Source: an uncultured Pseudorhodobacter sp. (GTDB lineage: Bacteria; Pseudomonadota; Alphaproteobacteria; Rhodobacterales; Rhodobacteraceae). From it: DNA of 26,297 bases. The stretch lies in the NCBI GenBank assembly GCA_937910975.1, contig CALEMZ010000293.1, forward strand, positions 1-26,297, in the 5' to 3' direction. Both the position numbers and the translations under genes were made by a program. Numbering within the stretch: the stretch's first letter is position 1; each line of letters starts with the position of its first letter. The notes beneath the pieces are model-generated. The model did not search any database, was not told the origin of the DNA, and saw only the letters and a list, made by a program, of their open reading frames with translations. This document shows, one piece after another, positions 1-7,744 of this stretch.

Positions 1-1086
1 CTTGCCATTGATGATCCGGTAGAAATTGCGGGTCACGCCGAAATCTCACCTGATGACAGTTGGATCGGCCGGATCATTGACCCCTTTGGGCAGCCCATTG
101 ACGGGCGCCCACTTATGCCGGGGCCGCGCCCACGCTCGTTGCGCGCTGCGCCGCCTCCGCCGGCAGAACGCCGCGGCCTGGGAGAGCGGCTTGAAACCGG
201 AACCGCCGCCTTTGACACGTTGCTTCCACTTGTGCGGGGCCAGCGCATCGGGCTTTTCGCCGGTTCCGGCGTCGGAAAATCATCGCTCCTTGGGAAATTC
301 GCCCGTGGTGTCAGCGCAGATATTGTCGTGATTGCTTTGGTTGGGGAGCGCGGGCGCGAACTGCGAGAGTTCACTGAGCGGGTTCTTGGTCCCCAAGGCA
401 TGGCACGTGCAGTTGTTGTAACGGCGACGTCCGACCAATCCCCCCTTATTCGCCGCCGGTGTATGTGGACTGCGATGGCCGTGGCCGAACATTTCCGCGA
501 TCAAGGGCTTCACGTCTTGCTTCTTGCCGATAGCATCACCCGATTTGCTGAAGCGCATCGCGAGGTCGCGCTTGTGGCGGGAGAGGAAGGTAGCCTCCGC
601 GGCTTCCCGCCCTCCACCTCGCACACTATCATGTCTCTGGCTGAACGCGCCGGGCCTGGGGTCGATGGCACTGGCGATATTACTGCGGTCTTCACGGTTT
701 TGGTCGCCGGTTCTGATATGGAAGAGCCTGTCGCAGATATTTTGCGCGGCGTGCTGGACGGTCATGTAGTGATGGATCGTAAGATTGCAGAGCGTGGCCG
801 ATTCCCGGCGATTGATCTTCTACGCTCCGTCTCACGCAGCCTGCCTGACGCCGCGACAGAAGCCGAGAACGCCATGATCTCCACTGCGCGCCGTCACCTT
901 GGCGCGTGGGAAAGGGCGGAACTGATGGTTCAGGCAGGGCTTTACGCGGATGGATCTGACCCTGCGGTTGATGCCGCAATTAAAGTATGGCCTGTGCTTG
1001 ATGCCTTTTTGGCCGAAGACGCCCCAGAAGGTATAGAGGGCAGCTTCAAGCGTTTGGCCAAGTGCCTCGCCATAGCGGAACGGTGA
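1..1086 (+). CDS. fliI: Flagellar export ATPase FliI, 5' truncated by the window
   Basis: FliI is the ATPase of the flagellar type III export apparatus; it acts at the cytoplasmic face of the membrane and helps feed rod, hook and filament subunits into the export gate. The reading frame is open from base 1, so the N-terminus (roughly the first 80 residues of a ~440-residue family) lies outside the window. The 361 visible residues include a Walker A loop, GSGVGKSS, at about residues 88-95. A Walker B-like strand follows, with DSITRF starting at residue 177, as in F1-beta-like T3SS ATPases, and then the typical C-terminal helical region. The stop is TGA at 1084. It converges on the DUF1217 gene with only 23 bases between them and no clear terminator. 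T3SS injectisome or F1 relatives are the only alternatives, and the flagellar neighbours argue against both. Confidence 0.95.
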   Translation, partial: LAIDDPVEIAGHAEISPDDSWIGRIIDPFGQPIDGRPLMPGPRPRSLRAAPPPPAERRGLGERLETGTAAFDTLLPLVRGQRIGLFAGSGVGKSSLLGKFARGVSADIVVIALVGERGRELREFTERVLGPQGMARAVVVTATSDQSPLIRRRCMWTAMAVAEHFRDQGLHVLLLADSITRFAEAHREVALVAGEEGSLRGFPPSTSHTIMSLAERAGPGVDGTGDITAVFTVLVAGSDMEEPVADILRGVLDGHVVMDRKIAERGRFPAIDLLRSVSRSLPDAATEAENAMISTARRHLGAWERAELMVQAGLYADGSDPAVDAAIKVWPVLDAFLAEDAPEGIEGSFKRLAKCLAIAER

Positions 1087-1109
1087 CTGCGCCGAGCGGT
1101 TAGGCAGTA

Positions 1110-1910
1110 TTATCGACCGGCCCCTTGCAGCAAGGTAAGGGCAATCGCGCCGGGTGAGGTTGCTGAGAAACCAGCCAAAGCCTCGGATCGCACCAAGAAC
1201 TTACGCATCAATGCCTCTATCTTTCCTGGGTCGGAAAACTGTGCAACATCCTTGGATCCAAAAGATCTCTCTGTCTTTTCCCTCAAGGTTGATAACTGCT
1301 GATCCAGATCGAGAGCTGCAAAGCTGCTTGGCAAACCCAGCGCCTTTTCGAACACCTGGCGTAATGGCGCGCTACCCATGATCGAAAACCACTTCGTTTC
1401 ATCGCTACTATCGCGCGCGGCAAGTTTGCCCAACTCACGCTCCGCATTCATGGCCAGCCGCAGATCGCCATTTTGTTCCCCAACTGCGGCTTCGAACTGA
1501 CGTGTGCGATAGGCCTCAAGGGTTTTGTCCGCAAAATCCGAAAGCTGGGTACGGGGGATTGCATAATCGCCAAACCCAAAGCCAGAGGAAAACGCACGAT
1601 ACTGCTTGTCAGCAAGCCTATTGGACAAAGCTGCAGTGTCCAATGTGCCATCTTCCAGAATCTTCTTAATGAAAAACCGGTTGTTGATATCGCCATCGAG
1701 CCCGTAGGCCCCAAGCGCAATCTTCAAAAGGCGTCGATCAGACACTAGGTCTTCCGCTGTCTTGACCGACCCGATCTTGGCCCGGAAGTAGTCTTCATCG
1801 CGGGCCAAAGACGGGGCCGCGACAAACGCTTCCTTCTGCGCCTCCATCGTCCGCTTCAAAAAAGTCCACCCGGAATAACCACCGAAAGGGACAATGGGGG
1901 CAAAGCTCAT
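1110..1910 (-). CDS. DUF1217 family flagellar-cluster protein
   Basis: This 266-residue protein resembles the DUF1217 family, found next to flagellar genes in Rhodobacterales and relatives; its molecular role is not established. The N-terminus is Gly/aromatic-rich (FGGYSGW), the body is charged and helical, and there is no signal peptide or membrane segment, so a cytoplasmic or exported-by-flagellum location is possible. Its ATG at 1910 overlaps the flbT stop in an ATGA arrangement, which implies translational coupling to flbT and flaF. It is the last gene of the minus-strand flagellar block and converges on fliI. A function with FlbT/FlaF in filament assembly or flagellin control is inferred from position only. 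Confidence 0.8.
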   Translation of the reverse strand: MSFAPIVPFGGYSGWTFLKRTMEAQKEAFVAAPSLARDEDYFRAKIGSVKTAEDLVSDRRLLKIALGAYGLDGDINNRFFIKKILEDGTLDTAALSNRLADKQYRAFSSGFGFGDYAIPRTQLSDFADKTLEAYRTRQFEAAVGEQNGDLRLAMNAERELGKLAARDSSDETKWFSIMGSAPLRQVFEKALGLPSSFAALDLDQQLSTLREKTERSFGSKDVAQFSDPGKIEALMRKFLVRSEALAGFSATSPGAIALTLLQGAGR

Positions 1911-2311
1911 GAAGGACAGGCGGCGAACAGCCGCTCCTCCCGGGGCAAAAGGCTGCGCAAAGCCTTCAATGCTTGGTAATGGTTTCCTTCGAGCACGCTT
2001 GCGGTCGCCTGGTTCAGCTGCATGCGGCTATCATGATCGGTCAAGACTTGGCTCAACTGCTCAATTCCACGCAATAATTGCATCCGAGCCTGCGCTGGCT
2101 CTGCATCACCGGACAAAACAAGTTGAGCGATATAGCAAACCCTACGCACGGGAGTATTAACCTCTTCCGGGTGAATCGCATCGCGAAGGCGCAAAATATG
2201 GGCATTCGGCGACATGATTGCCAGTTTGGATCGCCGATCGCCGTTCTCGATTACCGCTCCATTAATCAATACCCGTTCATGAGGGCCAAGTTTCAGCACA
2301 AGGCCCGTCAT
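1907..2311 (-). CDS. flbT: Flagellin mRNA regulator FlbT
   Basis: FlbT is a small alphaproteobacterial protein that, in Caulobacter, binds the 5' leader of flagellin mRNA and promotes its decay until the hook is complete. In some other alphaproteobacteria it acts positively. The 134-residue product has the family's usual length. Its N-terminal beta-rich half begins TGLVLKLGPHERVLINGAVI, followed by the KLAIMSP strand and a helical C-terminal half. It starts at 2311 in an ATGA overlap with the flaF stop and ends in another ATGA overlap with DUF1217, so all three are probably translated from one mRNA. Its likely target, the flagellin leader, is about 2 kb upstream in the same block. The identification is by recognition of family sequence. 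Confidence 0.92.
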   Translation of the reverse strand: MTGLVLKLGPHERVLINGAVIENGDRRSKLAIMSPNAHILRLRDAIHPEEVNTPVRRVCYIAQLVLSGDAEPAQARMQLLRGIEQLSQVLTDHDSRMQLNQATASVLEGNHYQALKALRSLLPREERLFAACPS

Positions 2312-2688
2312 ACCGCACCCCCGGTTCCCCGAAGGCCACGCATCACAGAAGTATTGATATCCACCAACGCTTCTGCACTTGCCTCGCCGTCCAACACTTT
2401 TTTACTATGAATAGCTGTGAATTCATACAGATAGAAAAGTTGGGCCCGAAGTGGGGCGGGCAAGCCGTTGCCCGCGTCCGAAACATCCACCGCTAGCGTC
2501 CGCCACAACGCCCCGTTATCATGCAGCGCCGAGACAAGGGCTGCATGGTTCTGCTTGCGCTGAGACCATGCAATCGAGAGTCTACGGGTAATGCGGGCAA
2601 AAAGATCATACTCCACGGCCCGTGCATTTCGGCCCGGTGCATCAGGGCGCGCATAGGCTTCATGCGCAAGAGTGTTCATCATATTCAC
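2308..2688 (-). CDS. flaF: Flagellin synthesis regulator FlaF
   Basis: FlaF is the partner of FlbT in alphaproteobacterial flagellin regulation and is needed for flagellin synthesis or secretion; in Caulobacter it acts as a flagellin chaperone and assembly factor. The 126-residue product carries the family pattern of an N-terminal AYARP segment, a central helical stretch ending in W-rich NGALWRTLAVDV, and the LFYLYEFTAIHSKKVL helix. The chosen start is GTG at 2688 because a GGAAGG ribosome site lies 7 nt upstream; ATG codons at 2682 and 2679 are alternatives that would sit too far from it. It lies just downstream of the flagellin gene, past a long palindrome, and is coupled to flbT by a 4-nt overlap. 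Confidence 0.9.
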   Translation of the reverse strand: MNMMNTLAHEAYARPDAPGRNARAVEYDLFARITRRLSIAWSQRKQNHAALVSALHDNGALWRTLAVDVSDAGNGLPAPLRAQLFYLYEFTAIHSKKVLDGEASAEALVDINTSVMRGLRGTGGAV

Positions 2689-2725
2689 GGCGGGTCCTTC
2701 CGGTGTTAATTTAAGTCAGCGAAGT

Positions 2726-2755
2726 GGTCGGGGCGCATGATCATGCGCCCCGACC
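2726..2755 (-). terminator. 30-bp perfect palindrome after the flagellin gene, probable terminator or mRNA 3' stabiliser
   Basis: Two perfectly complementary 15-base arms meet between 2740 and 2741, centred on TGATCA. The site begins 9 bases beyond the flagellin stop and sits before flaF. The RNA would fold into a very stable GC-rich hairpin, but no run of U follows it on the minus strand, so attenuation or 3'-end protection of an abundant flagellin mRNA fits as well as termination. A protein-binding operator is also possible. Confidence 0.65.
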
Positions 2756-2764
2756 CAACCGGTA

Positions 2765-4297
2765 TTACCGGAACAGCGACAAAATCGACTGCGGAGACTG
2801 GTTTGCAATCGAAAGCGCCTGAACCCCAAGCTGCTGTTGAACCTGTAACGCCTGCAAGCGCGCAGACGTTTCCTCCATATCCGCATCAACCATCGAGCCG
2901 ATACCAGACTTCAGCGTATCCGACAGTTTGCTAATAAAATCAGACTGAATTTCGATCCGATTTTGTGCAGAACCAAAAGATGCCGCCGCATCAATCGACT
3001 TGCTGATCATGGTTTCGATGTTGGACAATGCGGCCTCGGCACCCTCATCGGTGGTGACATCAATTCCGTCCAAACCAAACAGGCCGCCAGAAGCTTCACC
3101 GCCACTTGTCACGGTGAGGCCCATATCGCGGCCGCCCGTGGCATCATCCACAGCCAACTGCCAGCTTTCGTTATCCTCATCGTATTGCACCGATGTCGTA
3201 ATGCCGGTTGGCGCTGCGGAATCGATTGCCATTTTCAGGCCCCGCGCAACGTCTTCCATCGTCTGACCTTTGCCCGCAACATAGCTGTAAGATTGGCCTG
3301 CGATGCCAACAGTAAAGCTGTCACCACCCACCGGTGTCGCCGTGGCAGAAAAGTCGATAGTTTCTGCGCGCTGCTCAACCTTACCTGCGTTATCCAACGC
3401 AGTGAGGGTCACACCATTGGCCGTGGTCACTTCCAGGCTGGCATCAACGGTCGAGCTGACTGCCACATCCATCGCCTCAAACGCATTGGCATTTGATATC
3501 GTGATCACACCAGCAGTGTTGGCAGCGGATACGCCCTCCAGGCCCAAGGCATTAATGGAACCGACAAAACTAGCGGCCAGGTCGTCCGCCGCCTCAACGC
3601 CCCCAGTGGTGTAGCTGACCTGCTTACCATTGATGTTCATGGTAAAGTTCTCAACGCCGGTAGACGCCAAGAACGTCACCGTTGAGTTCTGGCCGGCAGC
3701 GGCAGTCGTCGCAGTAACGGCGCTGCCTGCTGCGTCGGTCATGGTCCCATAAGCAGCCGCTGTCTCGGAGGTGGTACCGATCTTGCCTGCCTCGCTCGTG
3801 AGGTCCATACGGTTGACGGTGATTTGCGACGCTGCAACATTACCATTCCCGGAACGATCCAGAGAAGACAGGATGCTGACGTCGTCCGTGCCTTTGACCA
3901 TGTTCAAACCGTTGAACTGGGCGGCGCCGGTCACTGATTTGATCTGGTCGCGCAGCGCGGTAATATCCGTTTGGATCTTCTCCCGGTCAACGTTGCCTTC
4001 CTGGGCAGAAACGATCTTTCCCTTAATTTCGCTCAACAAATCCGTCACGGTTTCCGAAGCCTGACGTGCTACCGAAATCGTTGAAGAACCCAACGAAAGA
4101 CTGTCCGAAATCCCCATGAAACCCTTCACGTCGCTCTCCATCACCTTGGAGATCGCCCAAACGGCCGCATTGTCTTTTGCAGATGATACAGATTTCCCGG
4201 TCGAGATCTCACTTTGGATCTGGCCCATGTTCTTGTTGATGCCCTTAAGCGTCTGCAAGGCCACCATTGCGCTGTTATTGGTCAGAATCGAAGACAT
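2765..4297 (-). CDS. fliC: Flagellin
   Basis: Flagellin is the filament subunit, exported through the flagellar channel and polymerised outside the cell. The 510-residue product has the conserved N-terminal D0/D1 helices (starting MSSILTNNSAMVALQTLKGI, residues about 1-140) and the C-terminal D1/D0 helices (about 425-510, ending SILSLFR). The Ala/Thr/Gly-rich middle appears to contain two related ~70-residue beta domains, near residues 205-272 and 317-387, each with an F-T-x-x-I-x-G-x-x-x-S-Y motif followed by a helix. Length is within the range of Rhodobacterales flagellins. The start is supported by GAAGGG 8 nt upstream. A 224-bp leader/promoter region lies upstream and a long palindrome downstream, then the regulators flaF and flbT. 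No other flagellin copy is in this window. Confidence 0.95.
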   Translation of the reverse strand: MSSILTNNSAMVALQTLKGINKNMGQIQSEISTGKSVSSAKDNAAVWAISKVMESDVKGFMGISDSLSLGSSTISVARQASETVTDLLSEIKGKIVSAQEGNVDREKIQTDITALRDQIKSVTGAAQFNGLNMVKGTDDVSILSSLDRSGNGNVAASQITVNRMDLTSEAGKIGTTSETAAAYGTMTDAAGSAVTATTAAAGQNSTVTFLASTGVENFTMNINGKQVSYTTGGVEAADDLAASFVGSINALGLEGVSAANTAGVITISNANAFEAMDVAVSSTVDASLEVTTANGVTLTALDNAGKVEQRAETIDFSATATPVGGDSFTVGIAGQSYSYVAGKGQTMEDVARGLKMAIDSAAPTGITTSVQYDEDNESWQLAVDDATGGRDMGLTVTSGGEASGGLFGLDGIDVTTDEGAEAALSNIETMISKSIDAAASFGSAQNRIEIQSDFISKLSDTLKSGIGSMVDADMEETSARLQALQVQQQLGVQALSIANQSPQSILSLFR

Positions 4298-4521
4298 GTT
4301 TAGTCCCTTCTAAGGGCCGGCGCTTTGCGCTCGGCGATAAGAGCCGTCCTCAGACGGCGTGAGGGGCGTTTTGCCATTGCTCTAAGGTTTCAACCCCAAA
4401 GCGCCACCCCATCGTGGGATGCAGGCCTATTGATCGGTCCAAACCTCTAATGGAGTGCTAAGGCCGATCCTTTCGTTCACATCGCAATGTGGGGCATTTT
4501 ATTCAATCCTAAGAAGCCTCG
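4298..4521 (-). promoter_or_regulatory. Flagellin promoter and leader with several short hairpins
   Basis: This non-coding interval separates the flgN-like gene from flagellin. It contains a perfect hairpin at 4343-4358 (arms GCCGTC/GACGGC, 4-base loop), 46 bases or less upstream of the flagellin start codon side. Two more perfect hairpins follow: 4408-4418 (CCCA/TGGG) and 4478-4491 (CACAT/ATGTG). The ribosome site GAAGGG precedes the start. In Caulobacter, FlbT acts through hairpins in the flagellin leader, so 4343-4358 is the obvious candidate element here, an inference that depends on where transcription starts. I found no convincing sigma-28 or sigma-54 promoter in the correct orientation. 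Confidence 0.5.
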
Positions 4522-4866
4522 TCAGAAACGTGCCTTGAGCGCGCCATCCGCCGTACCAATCTTTTGCGTATTTCCTGCGTTATCGTAGGTTTTCCCGCCG
4601 GATCTTGCTGCCGTAATCTCGGCCAAACGCCGCCGCGCAGCACGCACCCCGCGGCCCGCAGCCTCAAGCCCCGTCGCATTTCGCTGCGCCAGATCACGCA
4701 ATGCTACGATTCGCACCGCATCAGTTTCAGGCTGCAGCTCTGCCAAGGCCGCCTCCGTCCGTGCAGCAAGCCCTGCCATCTTCGTCAAATCACCGCAGCG
4801 AATCGCGCGGGATGTCTCAGTCATGGCCAGTTCCAGCCGCTCCAAGGCGCTCCCTTCTTCATGCAT
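4522..4866 (-). CDS. Putative FlgN-family flagellar chaperone
   Basis: A 114-residue, mostly alpha-helical, Ala/Arg/Glu-rich protein with a C-terminal tail containing KTYDNAGNTQKIG. Short helical proteins with such a tail, lying beside flgJ and the flagellin gene in Rhodobacterales, are usually assigned to the FlgN family; these are cytoplasmic chaperones for hook-filament junction proteins. The start is set at ATG 4866 because GGAGG lies 8 nt upstream; the longer GTG start at 4884 would overlap that site itself. The start overlaps the flgJ stop by 8 bases, so the two are probably cotranslated. The assignment rests on size, helical character and context rather than on a catalytic motif, so another flagellar helper protein is possible. 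Confidence 0.6.
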   Translation of the reverse strand: MHEEGSALERLELAMTETSRAIRCGDLTKMAGLAARTEAALAELQPETDAVRIVALRDLAQRNATGLEAAGRGVRAARRRLAEITAARSGGKTYDNAGNTQKIGTADGALKARF

Positions 4867-5149
4867 TGCCAGCACCTCCGTCACGCCCAGCTAGCGCACG
4901 AAACAGCACTTCCGTCAGGCCGATTCCCCCCGCTTTCACCATGGCCGCTGCCTGTTCCTGACGCAAAAATGACGAGAACTGATCTTCCCCGATGCCGCCG
5001 CCAAAGCTTTCCCGAGTATCGCCAAGCCCTGCATGGCCAAGCATTTCCGCTAGAAATGCCGTCTCAAGCTGGGCTGCTTTTTCGCGCAATGGGTGAGGTT
5101 GCTGCGGGATTGGGGGCCGCTGTGCAAGTGGGGGAAGGTTGGGTGTCAT
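4859..5149 (-). CDS. flgJ: Rod-binding protein, FlgJ N-terminal domain only
   Basis: This 96-residue protein matches the rod-binding half of FlgJ, which caps the growing flagellar rod in the periplasm. The core helix reads KAAQLETAFLAEMLGHAG and is followed by a G-rich turn and the helix EDQFSSFLRQEQAAAMVKAG. The muramidase domain found in enterobacterial FlgJ is absent, as is normal in alphaproteobacteria, where a separate lytic transglycosylase opens the wall. The first ~20 residues are Pro-rich. The gene diverges from fliK across a short intergenic region and overlaps the flgN-like gene by 8 bases. Confidence 0.85.
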   Translation of the reverse strand: MTPNLPPLAQRPPIPQQPHPLREKAAQLETAFLAEMLGHAGLGDTRESFGGGIGEDQFSSFLRQEQAAAMVKAGGIGLTEVLFRALAGRDGGAGNA

Positions 5150-5195
5150 AACATTTCCTCTTTATGTTGGATTTTTTACATTGTGACCGCTCACG

Positions 5196-5210
5196 GTAAA
5201 CAACCAGTAA
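5196..5210. promoter_or_regulatory. Possible CtrA-like box between flgJ and fliK
   Basis: On the minus strand this reads TTAC, seven bases, TTAC, which has the exact spacing of the CtrA consensus TTAA-N7-TTAA with one mismatch per half-site. It lies between two divergent flagellar genes, and CtrA controls flagellar genes in Rhodobacterales. The match is short and could be chance. Confidence 0.3.
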
Positions 5211-5269
5211 CCAGTTCCACACAGAGTATGGGGGCGAGAACGCAAAACGCGGCAGAAGTCGGGACCACG

Positions 5270-6940
5270 ATGAACAACATTGATCAGCAAGCTGTCACGG
5301 GCGCGAAAGCGCCACAGGCCAAATCACCCAACTCAGCGCCGCATGTGTTGGGCGACGGGGCGTTCTTGATTTTCATGGCCAAGTTCGCGCCGGCGCCGGC
5401 GACGTCGCCTTTGGAAGCGGCCAAGCCTGCACCCGATACGGTGCTTGTATCGCCCGATCACCCACCATCAGCGGATACTGACAAAGTTGCCCCAATTGTC
5501 CTTTACCCAGAGCATGTATTGGCCATAGAAGATCCGCTAATGCCGATCGCGCTAGCTCTACAAGCCAGTGTCCCAAGCCCAACTTCGGGACAAGAAGAAG
5601 CTCATTCCCACGCCACAGATATCCCAGCCGTGCCTCTGACCAAGATTTCAGCGAATCAAAATCTGCCAATTCTACCGGACTCCTTGGTGACCCCAGCACA
5701 TCAGCGATTCCCCACTCCTGATGCCGGGGCCCTGAATATGGCCGAAACTGCAAATGCTGGTGCATCACCTCCGGCTCCTTTGCAGCCTAGAGTTAACCAT
5801 CAACGTTCAGGCTTGCATGGCGTCATGCCGGACATTGCGCAGTCCCCAGCGCAAACGCCTTCAACTGTGGCTATTTCTGATCGGGCTGTGCATAACCAAT
5901 CAGATTTGGTAAATGTGAACCGGACCGGGCTGCATACCGCGCCCCCCATGCAAGCACTTTCGTCAATGCCGGGTTTGCTTGGCACGGCAATGCCCGTGAC
6001 CTCTCAACTGCCGCAGCACGTGCCACCCGTACCCCATGATAGCAATGCAGGTCATGCCGTCGGGATTACAAACCCTGCCGCCCTCAAGGCTGCACCTCCT
6101 GCCGGTGCATTTGAACGCGCCGCGCCGCCCATACCGGAACTTGGCCGCTTTTCCCAACCTGACATCGCACACACCTTGCCGACGCTTCACCAACACTCCC
6201 CGCTTATGCAAAACGCGCCTGTCATCATGCAAGGCCGCTATGCGTCTTCCTTCCCCGTTCCGATGCCCATTGCATCCGAACAAACACAGCCTCTTGTGCC
6301 GGCGGCCGCGGCGTCTAATGCGCACGCCAATATCAACCCAAGCCCCCAAAACCCTGAGTCTTGGCGCCCCTTCCTGCCAAACACGGCCAGCCCTCTCGCT
6401 GATCGGCCCTATCGGGATGGGGCCATTATAGCGCCGCAGCAATCCCCGCAGCACTCGGTTAATCCAACCGTCTCCACAGGCCCGGTTACCGTCAACGCGG
6501 TTGTAATGCCGCCATCCCCTGTGCAAGCCGCTGCGCCCGCGACCCCGCGTGAAAAATCTTTGGATGGCGTCGCGTTTGCCCTCGCGCCGCCCACAGCATC
6601 TGTTTCCAGCGCGCCCGCACTGCTGTCGCAGGCCGCGCCAACTCATATCCCCCTCCCCGCCATCGTAGGGCTGATCAAAGATCATACTGTAGTGGGCAAG
6701 CGAACCTCGTTTGAGCTTGCACTTTCACCTGAAGAATTGGGAAAAATCCGGCTCTTCTTGCAGCCTGAAGGTGACAAACTGCGCATCGTCATCCAAGCGG
6801 AGCGCCCTGAAACAATGGAACTCTTGCGCCGCAACACCGAAGGGTTCTCTACCGAACTACGGCAAGCCGGCTTTTCCAGTACCTCTTTCAGCTTTGGCGG
6901 CTGGGACGATTCCCCCCCCGCCACCCGAATCGGAACTTGA
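5270..6940 (+). CDS. fliK: Flagellar hook-length control protein FliK
   Basis: FliK is exported while the hook is built, measures hook length and switches the export gate from hook to filament substrates. The 556-residue product has a long, low-complexity, Pro/Ala/His/Gln-rich region over most of its length, typical of the ruler part. A conserved C-terminal hook-length-control domain occupies about the last 85 residues: FELALSPEELGKIRLFL, a GDKLRIVIQAE strand, then a LLRRNTEGFSTELRQAGF helix. The start is uncertain. ATG 5270 (MNNIDQQ) is chosen, with a weak GGGA nearby; an in-frame ATG at 5228 gives 14 more residues, and the frame stays open to 5093, overlapping divergent flgJ. It is followed by flgD on the same strand. 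Confidence 0.88.
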   Translation: MNNIDQQAVTGAKAPQAKSPNSAPHVLGDGAFLIFMAKFAPAPATSPLEAAKPAPDTVLVSPDHPPSADTDKVAPIVLYPEHVLAIEDPLMPIALALQASVPSPTSGQEEAHSHATDIPAVPLTKISANQNLPILPDSLVTPAHQRFPTPDAGALNMAETANAGASPPAPLQPRVNHQRSGLHGVMPDIAQSPAQTPSTVAISDRAVHNQSDLVNVNRTGLHTAPPMQALSSMPGLLGTAMPVTSQLPQHVPPVPHDSNAGHAVGITNPAALKAAPPAGAFERAAPPIPELGRFSQPDIAHTLPTLHQHSPLMQNAPVIMQGRYASSFPVPMPIASEQTQPLVPAAAASNAHANINPSPQNPESWRPFLPNTASPLADRPYRDGAIIAPQQSPQHSVNPTVSTGPVTVNAVVMPPSPVQAAAPATPREKSLDGVAFALAPPTASVSSAPALLSQAAPTHIPLPAIVGLIKDHTVVGKRTSFELALSPEELGKIRLFLQPEGDKLRIVIQAERPETMELLRRNTEGFSTELRQAGFSSTSFSFGGWDDSPPATRIGT

Positions 6941-7073
6941 CGGACGGTCCGCACCCAGCGCGGCCACCCCGCCCCTCGACACGCCTATTGCCAACCAACG
7001 CGGCATCAACAGCTCCAGCTTGGACCTAAGGGTCTAAAGCTCAGTCTTGCTGCTGTTTCTTGAAAGGAACAAC

Positions 7074-7727
7074 ATGGAAATCACCTCCGCAACACAGACG
7101 ACCTCCCCGGTCAAACAAGCCAGCGCCAACAACAAAATCTCATCAGATTTTGATACGTTTCTAAAAATGCTGACCGCGCAGATACAAAATCAGGACCCGT
7201 TGAACCCCATCGATTCCGCCGATTATGCGGTGCAGCTCGCAACCTTTTCCAGCGTCGAGCAACAAACCCTGACCAACCAAAAGCTTGATGCGTTGGCGGG
7301 GTTGATGAACGTGCAAGGCATGGCCCAACTTGCCCCTTGGGTTGGGCAAGAGGCGCGCAGCGCTGCTCCGGTCTTCATGAACGGCACCCCCATCAGCCTC
7401 TCACCCACACCCGCTGCGGGCGCTGATCGTGCGGTACTGGTTGTTAAGGATGCCACTGGCAACACCGTGGCCCGCCAAGACATTCCGCCCCAACCCACCC
7501 CCTATACTTGGACGGGCAACAGCATCACCGGCTCCGCCCTGCCCTCTGGCATCTATAGCCTCAGCTTGGAAAGCTATAGTGGCGAGGTGCAGCTCAGCAC
7601 CAACTCAGTGGAAAGCTATGCCCGTATTCAAGAGGTGCAAACCGGCCCCACTGGACCGCGCCTTATCCTGGCGGGGGGCGTTGCCCTAGCGGCCGACCAG
7701 ATCACTGCGTTGCGCAGCGGCGATTGA
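7074..7727 (+). CDS. flgD: Flagellar hook assembly (hook cap) protein FlgD
   Basis: FlgD forms the temporary cap under which hook subunits assemble. The 217-residue product shows the conserved N-terminal region with FDTFLKMLTAQIQNQDPLNP and YAVQLATFSSVEQQ, followed by a beta-rich FLGD Tudor/Ig-like half. In that half TWTGNSITGSALPSGIYSL matches the usual 'W-G-x-x-x-G-x-x-x-P-x-G-x-Y' pattern. The ATG at 7074 has an AAAGGA ribosome site; a TTG at 7047 would add nine unlikely residues. It lies 133 bases after fliK and is probably cotranscribed, as hook cap and hook ruler act at the same stage. A strong hairpin follows. Confidence 0.93.
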   Translation: MEITSATQTTSPVKQASANNKISSDFDTFLKMLTAQIQNQDPLNPIDSADYAVQLATFSSVEQQTLTNQKLDALAGLMNVQGMAQLAPWVGQEARSAAPVFMNGTPISLSPTPAAGADRAVLVVKDATGNTVARQDIPPQPTPYTWTGNSITGSALPSGIYSLSLESYSGEVQLSTNSVESYARIQEVQTGPTGPRLILAGGVALAADQITALRSGD

Positions 7728-7744
7728 TAAATTCGCGCACGGCC

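Noticed and set aside
33..401. 122-aa minus-strand ORF in the fliI region
   Set aside because: It is antisense to conserved FliI sequence, Arg/Ser/Pro-rich, and has no ribosome site; a high-GC shadow.
2963..3496. 177-aa plus-strand ORF inside flagellin
   Set aside because: Antisense to flagellin, His/Arg/Cys-rich with no family resemblance; shadow frame.
4308..4341. Sigma-28-like TAAG ... GGCGATAA on the plus strand before flagellin
   Set aside because: Wrong orientation for flagellin and the spacing (18 rather than 15) is off.
5963..6685. 240-aa minus-strand ORF opposite fliK
   Set aside because: Gly/Arg/Cys-rich composition typical of antisense frames of a Pro/Ala-rich gene; fliK C-terminal domain supports the plus strand.
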